Origin: Adiantum capillus-veneris
Lineage: Eukaryota; Streptophyta; Polypodiopsida; Polypodiales; Pteridaceae
NCBI GenBank assembly: GCA_014529385.2
Contig: CM043950.1
Coordinates: 78,037,435 to 78,101,434, forward strand
Length of the DNA: 64,000 nt
Direction: 5' to 3'
Below, one piece after another: positions 22,770 through 32,661 of the stretch (positions are counted from its first letter, which is position 1; every line of letters starts with the position of its first letter). The notes under the pieces are model-generated. The model saw nothing but the letters and a program-made list of their open reading frames with translations, ran no database searches and had not been told where the DNA came from. A program made the translations under genes and the position numbers.

Positions 22770-24140
22770 GTTTTATTGTTCAAATTGGCATTTTGTTTAT
22801 TAATTGGGGTGCTTGTGGATACCAAAGAAATGATGAAAGGTGAAAGTAAAAGAAGAGATTTAAAGGTGTGGGAAGAAGGTTTAAGAGAAATAAAATAAGA
22901 GAGAGGGAGGAGAAGGTTTGGAAAGGTGTGGTGCAATGAAAAAAGTTATATTTGCTTTTCAAAGAGATAGAGATCGCTAACACTTAAGAAAGAGTAGAAG
23001 TGTGGATTAAAAAACATAAAGAAGCTAGAGTAATCTTTTATAGGCAAGAAAAAGGGGGGGGGGGGGGGAGCGGGGGTCAAGGATGGGGGGGATTTTTTTG
23101 CGAGCTTCCTGTATTGTGCTTTACAATTAGTAAATTTTTTTGTAGTTTTGCACACATCTATAGGCTAAAAGTAAACAAATATGAATTTAAAACTAAATTT
23201 CCAAGTACAAATAACCAAAAAATTTGCTAAAGTTTCCTTCATTTTTGCTTCGAAATTTTCAAAAAGTGTCTCTGCAAGAGATTAAGGACGTTCAAAAACT
23301 GAAAAGACTAACAAAAAACCCTTCAAATAAGTTTGTACTACTTTTCTGTTCCTTTGCAATGTAACATGGCCTAAATGAGCTTGTCGAAAGACAAAACTTG
23401 CAAACAAACTATAGGCCAAAAGTAAACAATATGAATTTAAAATCAGATTTCCAAGTACAAATAAACAAAAACATTTTCAAGGTTTTCCTTCATTTTAGCT
23501 TAAAAATTGCAAAAAACACCTCTCCACCTTTATCACAAAGGCCTCTGGGATCAAGGACGTTCAAAACAATGAAAAGAATAACAAAAAATCCTTCAAATAA
23601 AACCTTTGTTAGCTATCACCTAGAGAAAAAGTATGCTCTTTAAAAAGGAATTGAAAGTATGATAGGTAGTCTCACAAGGTGGTGTTAAATCTTTCTCAAA
23701 CCAACATAGAGACATGCCAAACATAGTGACATCAGTTATGTAGCCACACATCGTTACCACCCCAAAAAATGTAACAAAGAAGTACATAATCCATAGATCA
23801 TAGTAGTAACAAAATCAAATGTATGGATCTTCTCACAACAATCTCCTCCCTCTTACCTTGGCACGTGTCCACACACTATGGGATAAAGACACTGCTCATA
23901 GAGTACATCATCCACATTTAAACACATGCAATGTCTCAAGTCTTTTGTGCTCTCCTTCCCCAAACCACCACACCCTACAAACACATCCAAGACATAACTA
24001 CAACGCTCTGTGAATGTTGTGAGCAACTACCTGACCATGTCAGAAACATAGAAATAAACACCATTACTCTTGCAAGTGGCAGCAACAATGTGCCAAACTT
24101 ATTTAAGACAAGGACCATTCAAACCAACATCATACAAGAT
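22770..24140. other. No supported gene
   Basis: AT-rich sequence with a 15-base G run at about 23,054-23,068 and a diverged duplication: 23,160-23,330 and 23,405-23,600 share TAGGCYAAAAGTAAACAAT, CAAATTTCCAAGTACAAATAA-like and CAAGGACGTTCAAAA segments. It may be an intron or repeat. Confidence 0.45.
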
Positions 24141-24151
24141 AAGTGACTTAC

Positions 24152-24312
24152 CAAAATATACACTACTTCTCTCTACACCACTTCTAACAATTTCACCCCC
24201 ATCAACTTTTGTGGGGAAAACACAATCATCTAATACGTAGCTACGGTATGTTGGAAACAAACTCTCCAAAATCTTCTCTCCACTCTCTCTATTGTAGCTT
24301 GGCACAGCTTGA
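24152..24312 (-). pseudogene. Exon i of unrecognised multi-exon locus
   Basis: The acceptor is CATGTCAG before 24,312 and the donor is TTTTG|GTAAGTCA after 24,152. It joins in phase to the exon ending at 24,433 (CT|T codon). It reads QAVPSYNRESGEKILESLF, then PTYRSYVLDDCVFPTKVDGG, without stops. Domain unknown. Confidence 0.5.
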
Positions 24313-24432
24313 CTGACATGATGCCAAAGACACATTGTAAGATCAAGCACATATTTGAATACACAATTTGTAAATATTATATTATCAGATTAAGAATCTT
24401 ACCATAGAATAAATGAAAACAATATTCCTTAC

Positions 24433-24682
24433 AGCATTAGTGACCTTACTGCCTCTTTAGTGGCGGGATGTCGATATGCCTTGGAGTCACACATAAGCAT
24501 CCAAGTACGATGAAGCACAAGCCCCACTCTCGATGCATCTACAAGGAACTCTACTATGTCCCCAGCTAAGCACATGGTGACCAAGAAGCCCTCGTTTTTT
24601 CCCAAATACTTGCAAACAATATCCATGCAACCCCTTATCGAACCTGACGTGAATGTATTCCACTTGGAAATAGTCATGCCCT
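24433..24682 (-). pseudogene. Exon h of unrecognised multi-exon locus
   Basis: A 250-base block with acceptor TTTTTTAG before 24,682 and donor CT|GTAAGG after 24,433. It is open throughout: GMTISKWNTFTSGSIRGCMD, then CKYLGKNEGFLVTMCLAGDI, then RTWMLMCDSKAYRHPATKEA. It joins in frame to the exon at 24,754-24,890 (A|AG codon). Cys, Trp and charged residues look like a folded domain, but I cannot name it. This is the best-preserved exon of the locus. Confidence 0.55.
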
Positions 24683-24753
24683 CTAAAAAATCAAAATGTC
24701 AATAGGACAAGATACTTTCTTGTTACCCTTTAAAATAAAAAAATTTTACTTAC

Positions 24754-24890
24754 TCCAAGGGATAGGACCAAGGGCGTCCACTAATAATCCCGTAGGAAAA
24801 TCTACAATTATCAATCAAGCTACCTCTCGATATGGCACTCCATCTTTGATATAAAGATGCATCTTTTGAGTGGCAAACAACTTGTTGATG
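24754..24890 (-). pseudogene. Exon g of unrecognised multi-exon locus
   Basis: It lies between TTAAATAG (acceptor) and TGGA|GTAAGT (donor). It reads INKLFATQKMHLYIKDGVPY, REVA, stop (TGA), LIIVDFPTGLLVDALGPIPW. The single TGA is the only obvious lesion. Phase matches both neighbours. Confidence 0.5.
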
Positions 24891-24964
24891 CTATTTAAAA
24901 AAAAATTCATAGTTATATATTGAAAAACATACTAAATTTTATGTTTCATGTACATTGCATTTAC

Positions 24965-25042
24965 CTAATTAGAGAAAATCTATCAATTTGGGTCACATCA
25001 ACAAGTAGAGCATCAACAAAAGTCTGGTGCTGAAATCCTGCA
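24965..25042 (-). pseudogene. Exon f of unrecognised multi-exon locus
   Basis: It reads FVDALLVDVTQIDRFSLI and ends at ATTAG|GTAAATG. It joins in phase (AG|C codon) to the exon at 24,890. The upstream edge is uncertain (acceptors GCTGCAG or CACCAG near 25,035-25,050). Confidence 0.45.
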
Positions 25043-25049
25043 GCCATTA

Positions 25050-25542
25050 TTTACAATGGTAACTTTCAAAAAATCTTTACATCCAAGTAACTTTAAATTC
25101 AAACTCATTTGAGACAACTTAGTAACAGAACATGTCATACGTTGTCTCTCCCAACTCTCTCGACCTAGAGAGGACTTTGCAACAAAGGAGGTAGTAGGTG
25201 CTAAAGAGATCTCAATCGAATTTATCCTCTTTGAATCACTAGAGGTGCTAGGAGGTTCCATAAGCCCTTTACCTTTCTTGTCTTGAATGCCAATAAAAGG
25301 GGTCGAAGTAGCTCCAGTGGTTGTTTGAGTAACCCGACATTGGAGTGTGTACATTGGGTAGCTTTTGTGGCATTCTTACTAGCTTCAATGTCCACACTTC
25401 CCTTGATTTCTTGATGCTCCATAGAAGAGGGTGTAGCAAGTGCATCCAGTTCTTTACTACTATGGGTCTCTTGCTTGAATCCTACAAGCATCATTGTTTC
25501 TATCATCATATGCATGGCTTCAAAATGCTTTAATACATTCAT
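25050..25542 (-). pseudogene. Coding block e of unrecognised locus
   Basis: It starts MNVLKHFEAMHMMIETMMLV. A Ser/Thr-rich linker follows, then a one-base shift near 25,345 and LGRESWERQRMTCSVTKLSQ, MSLNLKLLGCKDFLKVTIVN. There are no stops apart from the shift. It fits as the exon before 25,042. Confidence 0.4.
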
Positions 25543-25614
25543 GAATTAATCTTTCACATGGTTTTAAGAACTTACTCTCATGGAGATCCTACTCTTGCTT
25601 TGGGATTACACCAA

Positions 25615-25785
25615 TTCAGTAATCTATCCACCAAGGACATAATCGTGCTTCCCTTGGTGTCAAATCTTTCTCAAGCAGTGAGGGAGAATACATAGTACTC
25701 TCATCAATCATCGACATCAACCCACTCTCTTGTCAATTCTGAAATATCACCCAATCTTGCCTCTTCAACACATTGCAAAATCCAC
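25615..25785 (-). pseudogene. Exon d of unrecognised multi-exon locus
   Basis: The acceptor TTGTAG precedes 25,785. It reads WILQCVEEARLGDISELTRE, WVDVDD, stop; one base out of frame it continues MIDESTMYSPSLLEKDLTPR, EARLCPWWIDY. It joins in phase (AG|G codon) with the exon ending at 26,150. Confidence 0.45.
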
Positions 25786-26149
25786 CTACAACAATTATCA
25801 AAGAACAAAGGAAATTAGAAGTATTGAGAGAAGAAAAGTAGGAAGTAGCCACAAATTTTTTAGTAGAGTCTCCTTTGTTTTAGAGATCATTTTTCAAATA
25901 ATAACCATTAAAGCCACCCTATCTTAGGGTTCCACGTGAAATTTAAGGCAAAGAAATATTAAAGAAAATCAAGCCATCAATTCTTTATATATTCTACTTT
26001 ATTTTGATAACTCCATAACACAAAACAAATAAATCATCCTCTTTAAGCTTCTACAAGGAGCTTAATTAAGATACAAATGAAGTACTTCTCATGCATGCAT
26101 ATCACAATACAATAATCACCATCAATAGAGAAGTCATCTTAGAGTAAAC

Positions 26150-26222
26150 CTACACACTAGTTGTTTCATTGAAAACACAAGCTCAGGCATCTTCTCTGCA
26201 ACATCCGAAGACTTCACCCCAT
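26150..26222 (-). pseudogene. Exon c of unrecognised multi-exon locus
   Basis: It lies between CTTATAG and GTGTAG|GTTTAC. It reads GVKSSDVAEKMPELVFSMKQ then LVC, open throughout. It is a short exon in phase with the next one downstream. Confidence 0.45.
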
Positions 26223-26349
26223 CTATAAGATATGAAAAAGCTTGCATATAATTACCTCACAACTCCTCTACATGTTAACATATTCATAAATTCTAACTTA
26301 TATTTCACTTTATGTATATCTACACAACATGATTCTTCAAGCTTATCTA

Positions 26350-26548
26350 TAAGAATTCATCAAATGCATCCGGTAGCTGTGGCCTTTCAAATTGTATCTT
26401 TTGGATTAAAAGAGAGGCCTCAGAGTGCATATGAGCCCAATGCATCTCTTTCTTCATGTAAGTTTGAAATGCCTTATAATCTTAAAATTGAGGACATTCT
26501 GGGTATTTGGACTTTGTCAGACTCATGAATTGCAACAATATTTTCTTC
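26350..26548 (-). pseudogene. Exon b of unrecognised multi-exon locus
   Basis: The acceptor CATTGTAG precedes 26,548. It reads KKILLQFMSLTKSKYPECPQ, F, stop (TAA), DYKAFQTYMKKEMHWAHMHS, then LLIQKIQFERPQLPDAFDEF before a stop. It joins in phase with the exon ending at 26,768. The donor at its end is unclear. Confidence 0.45.
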
Positions 26549-26767
26549 CTACAATGCATACAAACTTAAACTTAAAGAAAACATTGGACAAGATCAAATA
26601 TAAAAAAATAAATGCATCCAAAATACCTCTCAGGGAAGATTTTGGAACTTGTAATGCAGTACAACTTGTTTCTTGTAATTTTTCACATGCTTGTATCTTC
26701 CCACTTTATGCCTATCAACACTTTGAAGAAATACTCTCCATTATGGGGATTTGTAATGCATAGATAC

Positions 26768-26890
26768 CTGTAGCCTTTGTCTTTGAGCCGCTCCTCCTCT
26801 GCTCTAGTAGCTTTATCTAAACGTTTCTTTTTCTCGAGATCATCTAAATCAAATGCTTCAATCTTTTTCGTTTCTTTAGAGAGGAATTCT
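26768..26890 (-). pseudogene. Exon a, most upstream block seen of the unrecognised locus
   Basis: It reads EFLSKETKKIEAFDLDDLEK then KKRLDKATRAEEERLKDKGY, a highly charged helical (possibly coiled-coil) segment, ending at CTACAG|GTATCT. No start codon is found; stops lie immediately upstream, so an earlier exon or loss is likely. Confidence 0.45.
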
Positions 26891-27200
26891 TGAAATTATC
26901 TTTAGAGAGGTATTTAACACTCACATGGTATTTAGCAAGGGGACGAGGGCACAAGGGTAGGAATGGAGTCAAGAAGGGAAAAGAAGAGCAGACAAGGGCA
27001 CGCATTGGGGGACCCGGGAACAGGGGGCAGGCACAAGGGGCACAGACAGGGGATCAAGGAGGGCAAAGAGAGGCCACGTCCACATGGACTACGGGTCAAT
27101 AGTAGTCACATGGACGGCGGCCACGTGGTCAAACCTTGGTTCTGCCTCGCCACCATCACAATCTCATCCCTCTATCCCTAGCCCTATGCCCAGTCTCTAC

Positions 27201-27205
<5 letters not shown>

Positions 27206-27280
<75 letters not shown>

Positions 27281-27390
27281 CCCCCTAGGGACCGACCTGC
27301 ATAGAGCCATTTGCCACGGGGCTAGGAAGAGAGAGAGAGAGAGGGGCGTTTCAAACAGGAAAGAGAGAGAGAGGGGGGGATGGGGGCCTG

Positions 27391-27473
<83 letters not shown>

Positions 27474-27506
27474 GGGGGGGGGGGGGGGATGGGTGCCGGT
27501 TCACAC

Positions 27507-27571
<65 letters not shown>

Positions 27572-27631
27572 GATGGGGGCCTGTTCACACGAGAAAGAGA
27601 GAGAGGGGGGGATTGGTGCGGTTCACACGGG

Positions 27632-27682
<51 letters not shown>
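27206..27682. repeat. Composite (CT)n/(GA)n repeat locus
   Basis: A (CT)n run (27,206-27,278) is followed by three (GA)n runs (about 27,394-27,467, 27,512-27,565, 27,634-27,682). They are separated by related G-rich spacers such as GGGATGGGGGCCTGTTCA and GGTTCACACGGG, about four units. The CT and GA arms are inverted relative to each other and could pair. Long open frames here are artefacts of the dinucleotide repeat. Confidence 0.9.
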
Positions 27683-27685
<3 letters not shown>

Positions 27686-27892
27686 ACGTGAGGGCAAATG
27701 AAATTTTTAAAAATATTACTTTTAATATGGATTTCAAAAATTATTAAATATTATTAATAACTACAAGGATCAATATAAAATGATCTTAAATTCTCTTAAC
27801 ACAACTAAACACTTTCAATCTTATTTTTTCAATCTCGTGCGTATTGTTTCTATTCTACTATCATGTGATGCACTATAGTCTTCTCTTCTTTT

Positions 27893-28021
27893 GAAAGGGC
27901 TTCTGGATTTACCAATGGGAAGATTATCTTTGGGTTTAAATATCTACAAGAGCATGTTGCTCCACAAACATTGACTGCTTTGCATGCAATTTTCATTGTT
28001 GGTAGTGAAGAGTTGGCAGTG
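27893..28021 (+). pseudogene. Host or repeat reading frame, part upstream of the retroelement
   Basis: The plus strand reads FERASGFTNGKIIFGFKYLQ, then EHVAPQTLTALHAIFIVGSE, up to the target site CAGTG. The same frame resumes at 40,215 after the retrotransposon. The family is unknown. Confidence 0.35.
28017..28021. repeat. 5-bp target site duplication, left
   Basis: CAGTG directly outside the left LTR, matching CAGTG at 40,210-40,214 outside the right LTR. Confidence 0.9.
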
Positions 28022-29106
28022 TGTGAGGTCCCTGCCCCTTTTTGAGAGGAGCGGAGTACCTTTGATAGGTCTCCAATCCTGAAAAAGAAAAACCAACGGA
28101 CATTGCCTTAGCTACTACGTAGCCACGGGCATGAACCGTTAGTGAAGGATTGGTCCTATCTCGCTATTGCGGAGTGTGACCACCATAACCCTATCTAAAA
28201 ACTATCTATAATCAATTATACCTAAAAGTATAAATCTTAGAGTGACCAATTGTGCGCTTTTTTCCCCATGTTTCAGAAGCACAGCCGCCAAGGTTTGTCT
28301 CTTTTGAGATTTATGACTTAAAGAAAACAATTTCTAGTGTTGGAAAGTTACCCGACTCATCGGGTCCACCCGTCCATAGAATGATACGATCGGGGTATCA
28401 TTCTCCCACTTTCTACACCACACTCACCCTTCTTTTGTTATCTAATTACTACCACACTATTTAAACATACATGTTCCTTTACTTTATTTATGATACTGGT
28501 TCATTAAAACAGCCCTTCAAACAGTATTACAAACAATAGTCAAACAAGAAGTCGTCCAATTTTAAACCAACAACCCTTGGATTAGGTTCACTCAAGAATC
28601 TCTACTGACGCTATTATGTCCGATCGGTATATACATTATTTATAAAAACCCTTGTCCTCATGAGCGTCCCATACCGCTCGACAAGTACTCGTTGTGCTAA
28701 TCTGGACATACTCCCGCCACAGCAAGAACGGTGCCAATCTGGGCGTCATCCTTCAGCCATGGCAAAACAAAACTGTAGTATCCAACTGGGCTAATCTCGG
28801 TGTACTCCCACCACAGCATCAGTGGTGCCATCCTAGGCGTCATCTCACGCCTCGGCAACTGCCACATAATGCTAGCGCTAATAAGTAGAGAGACATGAGA
28901 GAAACCATACCGAAGGTTTTGGACAAACATTTTTTCCTATAGCAACCAGTTTAACCAGACAATCTTTCCTACTTGTCAAACATATGTCGAGTTTCTTGGG
29001 TATAAGCCCAGTGGTTTCGGTCTGTGTTTTCTTTTCATAAGGTAAATATTATATTTCTATGGTCTCGCATATGCAATGATGAATAACTTGAAACTGCAAT
29101 ACTAAC

Positions 29107-29229
29107 CTGTACCATAGCTCCGATTGGTCCGATTGGTGGAGACATAGCATGTTCCGTAGGGGTTCCACCATTACTTGTACCAGCTTCATGATCATTAGCG
29201 CTTTGGGTTTGAGCACGCTTTGGAGCCAT
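29107..29229 (-). CDS. LTR-borne short coding exon, copy 1
   Basis: It starts MAPKRAQTQSANDHEAGTSN and ends after 41 codons at CAG|GTTAGT. It is homologous and open in the other LTR copies at 38,428-38,550 and 45,364-45,486, with a few substitutions. See the 38,428 copy for its proposed role. In this 3' LTR it would not be used. Confidence 0.5.
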
Positions 29230-29679
29230 TTTTTTGTACTACACTTATGTTATACACTTAGAACTTTAAATTGGTCAATTTCCCAAGTAATCTCTTGTTT
29301 CAAAAGAGAGTCTGTAATTTGAACTCTCGTCAACTCGGATTCACGCTTAGTGTTTTTGTTCTATATCTAATTTCTATACATCAAATATTTGCTAATCGTT
29401 GTTAATAGAAAATTAAGTGTGTAAACTACGAGTGAAAGTTTAGGACTGCATTACTTTTATGCATGACATTTCTAATCCAATTCTAACTTCCATTTCTATA
29501 CTTCAACTAAATCAATTTTTAGTATTATTCAAAATTCTACTTAGTCTAATTGACAATAAAATTGTTGAATGAGAATTTCATCATGTATAATAAGAATATG
29601 ATAATTTCTCTTATGTATTAACTATACATAAGTTAATAGTGAAGATGCACTAACTAGAGAGAGTAGGTATACTTAGAGA

Positions 29680-30160
29680 GATTAGAGTAAGAGAAAACAT
29701 ACACACACATCTTTTCTAAAGTTAATTGGATCGTACTATCCATTAGAAAGATTAGAGTAAAAGAGAACACACACACATCCTTTTCTAAAGCTAATTGAAT
29801 CTCACCAATCTATTAGAGAGATTAGAGTAAAAGATAGCACACACACACACACCCACACACACACACACACATCCTTCTTAAAGCTAATTGAATCTTATTA
29901 ATCTATTAGAAGATTAGAGTGAAAGGTAGCACACTCACACACATAGCTAATTGAATCTTACTAATCTATTAGAGAGATTAGAGTAAGAGATAGCACACAC
30001 ACACACACACATAGCTAATTGAATCTTACTAATCTATTAGAGAGATTAGAGTAAGAGATAGCACACACACACATATAGCTGATTGAATCTTACTAATCTA
30101 TTAGAGAAATTAGAGTAAGAGATAGCACACATACACACATATCCTTCTTAAAACTAATTG
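29680..30160. repeat. Tandem repeat block in the left LTR
   Basis: Seven units of about 60-80 bp built on ATTAGAGAGATTAGAGTAA, an (AC)n stretch, and TAGCTAATTGAATCTTACTA. The (AC)n length varies between units. Confidence 0.85.
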
Positions 30161-30306
30161 AATGCTCAATTAATACGCACCTTATTAGTCCACTAGAGTT
30201 TTTGCTCTCTTAGTGGTTTGTGGACGCCTTCTATCTACGAGAAGTGGTAGCGCTTTGTGAGCATCATAGAGGCAATCTCTATGACTAAAGTGTGAGCATG
30301 GATGCT

Positions 30307-30316
30307 CTATTTTATA
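30307..30316 (-). promoter_or_regulatory. TATA box in left LTR
   Basis: TATAAAATAG on the minus strand, about 600 bp inside the LTR start. Identical placement to the other two LTR copies. Confidence 0.6.
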
Positions 30317-30911
30317 GCAGAAAAGAAAACTTCCAACTTCTTTTCCCAAAAAAAAAATAATAATAATAATTTTTTTTTTCCAAAAAATCATACCCGCGTT
30401 TTTGGTACCCTTGTGGTACCCATCAGCTTGACCACTTTGTCATTATCATCAAAAGATAAGGACACACAGGCCCCCCCTCATTAAGATTAGTGAAGACTAG
30501 CCTCTCCTTTTCATGTGACAGTGTGTCCCACTTTGTCCCCTCCTATGTGAGTCCAGGTGAGTCCATGTGCCTTCATTTGTCATCCCTGTGTATTCTTTTA
30601 TCTTTATAATTATTTTATTATTTTTCTTAATGATAATTTACTTTACATTTTTAAGTTAAACTTTACAGTCTTATATTAACTTTACAGTAGTAAAAGAAAA
30701 TTCTACATTCAGTAAATAAGTCTTGCAATAAGTTAGTTATTGATTCATATAGCTAAACATGTCAGAATTTTGTAGCGTAAATTTTAAATTCTAGGTTTTC
30801 TCAACCTACAATTCATAATTTGAACTCGAATATCATAAATAGTGAGTGATGGTTAAAAAAATTCAAATGCGTAATAGAACTTGTGTGAAATTTGAAAGTA
30901 GAGACCTTATA

Positions 30912-30924
30912 ATCTCCCCAACTT
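30912..30924 (-). other. Polypurine tract
   Basis: AAGTTGGGGAGAT on the minus strand, directly abutting the 3' LTR start. This is the expected site of plus-strand DNA priming. Confidence 0.75.
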
Positions 30925-30972
30925 AGAATTTGAGATGCCCTCATCTCAAGAACAGTGAAGGGTAATCCTTAA

Positions 30973-32293
30973 CACTAGGTTGGTAATGGGACACTTTTAT
31001 GTCCTGTTAAGTGACCATTTTCCTTGAATTATATAAAGAGTTTCAAAATGGATTTTGAGGTTCTATCTATCTAGAAAGTTGTCTCATGAGTTGAAAAAAA
31101 CTTGACATTTTTTTGGAATATTAATTCCATCTTCAACCTTGTCCTTGCACAACATTTCACAACCTAAACTGTGTGAAAAAACGGATCCTGGTTTTGTCTT
31201 TTTTCAACTTTTTGCAACTATACCACTCTAGAATTCATGTTTGTGAGGTCTATAATGCTAGAGAACTATCTTTGGTAGTCCTCAACATGTCTTGATGCTT
31301 CTAGGGATAAATAAATGTTAAAGTTGTAAGTTATGACCAAATTACAAAATTTGTCAAATCCTGTTTTTTAGCCAATTTTAGCTCTTGTATGATTTTTTTG
31401 GTGGCTTTCATGATATCCAAATGCAGTTTTGATTTTCTATGTCACATATTGTAACATAGAGCTAATATTCCCTGAGTTTTGGGACACCTAATACCCTATT
31501 TTGCATAGTACACAACGATGGTTGATTTTTTCAATTATAGAAGGAAACGAAACATTCTACTATATCAAGTATATCTTTTTCAATATTTCTAGTTTCTTGT
31601 GACAACTATATGCATTTCGTAGGTAGTAACCATATCTAGTCATAAGGATCAAATTTGGCTAGATATTGAATAGTTTCTATGGGATTCTACAACTCATAAT
31701 GTTGAACCCAATTTTTTCATGTTTGCTGTATTTAGCACTTCATCTTTGTCCCCAAGATTCCCCTTGGTAAGAGATGTATTATTCTTTTGACATGCTCCAT
31801 GGATCCTTATGAACCTAAACAACAACAGGGAACTAAGAAAACATGCATATATTATTTGTATTGAGCGTGGCTATAGAAACTTTGATGATAGGTTTGCAGA
31901 TTGGTAAAAATTTGACTTTTTTGTACCTATTTCTTTTGGCAAAACAAAAAATAGTGAGTGAGAAGCACTCATATGTTCTGATCATCAACCCATTGAAGTT
32001 AACTAGGGAATTTATCTCAAGTCCTACAAAAATCCCTAATCTTATTTATATGCAACAAAACATAAGAAATGACTGTTTTGATGAAAACGTATTGGTCCAT
32101 CAACTTTGGAGGCTTGGTGTGACCAAAAGATGAGAAATTTTACAAGTTTCTTATTTTTTCCATGTGTAGTAGGCCTTGAACTATAACCTCATGAAAGGAT
32201 TTTACAAACTGAGTGGATCTACTATGGTTTTGGAGGTTTTTTTCAAAACCCTGAAAGGACACTTTTATGTCCTGTTAGGTTACCAACCTAGTG
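30973..32293 (+). mobile_element. Complete TTAA-flanked DNA element, copy C
   Basis: CACTAGGTTGGTAA inverted termini, TTAA at 30,969-30,972 and 32,294-32,297, 1,321 bp. It is nested in the chromodomain element between the end of the chromodomain and the polypurine tract. Removing it and one TTAA leaves the pol frame open for about ten more codons to a natural stop, so it arrived after the retroelement. It has a 96-codon ORF at 31,843-32,133 with no recognised domain. Confidence 0.9.
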
Positions 32294-32297
32294 TTAA

Positions 32298-32660
32298 GAA
32301 GGGATGTCTCATCTTCCCAAGTAGCATCTTCTATAGGGAAATCCTTCCATAAGATAAGATGTTCTTTGATGGATCTATTCCTAAGCTTTCTCTCCCGAGT
32401 TTCTAGGATAGTATCAGGTTGGAGTTGTAGAACATCTTGAGTAGGTAAAATGATTTGCTCATCATCAAGGACATGGTCAGAGTTATATACATAAGGTTTT
32501 AACAGACTTACATGAAATACATCATGCGCTTTGAGATGAGAAGGGAGTTTTAGTCTATAAGCTTGATCACTTACAACCTTGATTATTTCGTAAGGTCCAC
32601 AATATCGGTATCTAAGCTTCTTATACCTTCCGAGAGATAGATTGCTCTTTTTGGGATTTA
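32298..32660 (-). pseudogene. Integrase C-terminus and chromodomain
   Basis: Read in the pol frame beyond the TGA at 32,662. GRYKKLRYRYCGPYEIIKVV and HDVFHVSLLKPYV are the GPF/Y-type module of Gypsy integrases. ILETRERKLRNRSIKEHLIL, WKDFPIEDATWEDE is a chromodomain with the aromatic Trp and Glu-Asp-x-x-Trp-Glu signature. In chromoviruses this domain directs integration to particular chromatin. The DNA element at 32,293 interrupts the frame a few codons after it. Confidence 0.9.
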
Positions 32661-32661
32661 C

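Larger units (their letters stand above)
28022..30911 (-). repeat. 3' LTR of the chromodomain element
   Basis: 2,890 bp. The minus-strand start should be TGTAAGGTCTC; here the second base is mutated (TATAAGG). It ends GGACCTCACA at 28,022. Internal features match the other two copies: the short MAPKRA ORF, a tandem repeat block and a TATA box. Confidence 0.95.

Noticed and set aside
26890-27181. Plus-strand ORFs rich in Gly/Arg before the CT tract
   Set aside because: Purine-rich low-complexity sequence; frames are open by composition and there is no domain.
28252-28464. Conserved plus-strand ORFs in the LTRs (MRFFPHVSEA... and MLIWTYS...)
   Set aside because: They recur only because the LTRs are homologous. 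They are antisense to the element, one is broken in the solo LTR, and no start or splice context supports them.
29820-30160. CRISPR-like array in the LTR repeat block
   Set aside because: The units are contiguous minisatellite repeats with (AC)n variation, not unique spacers, in a plant genome.
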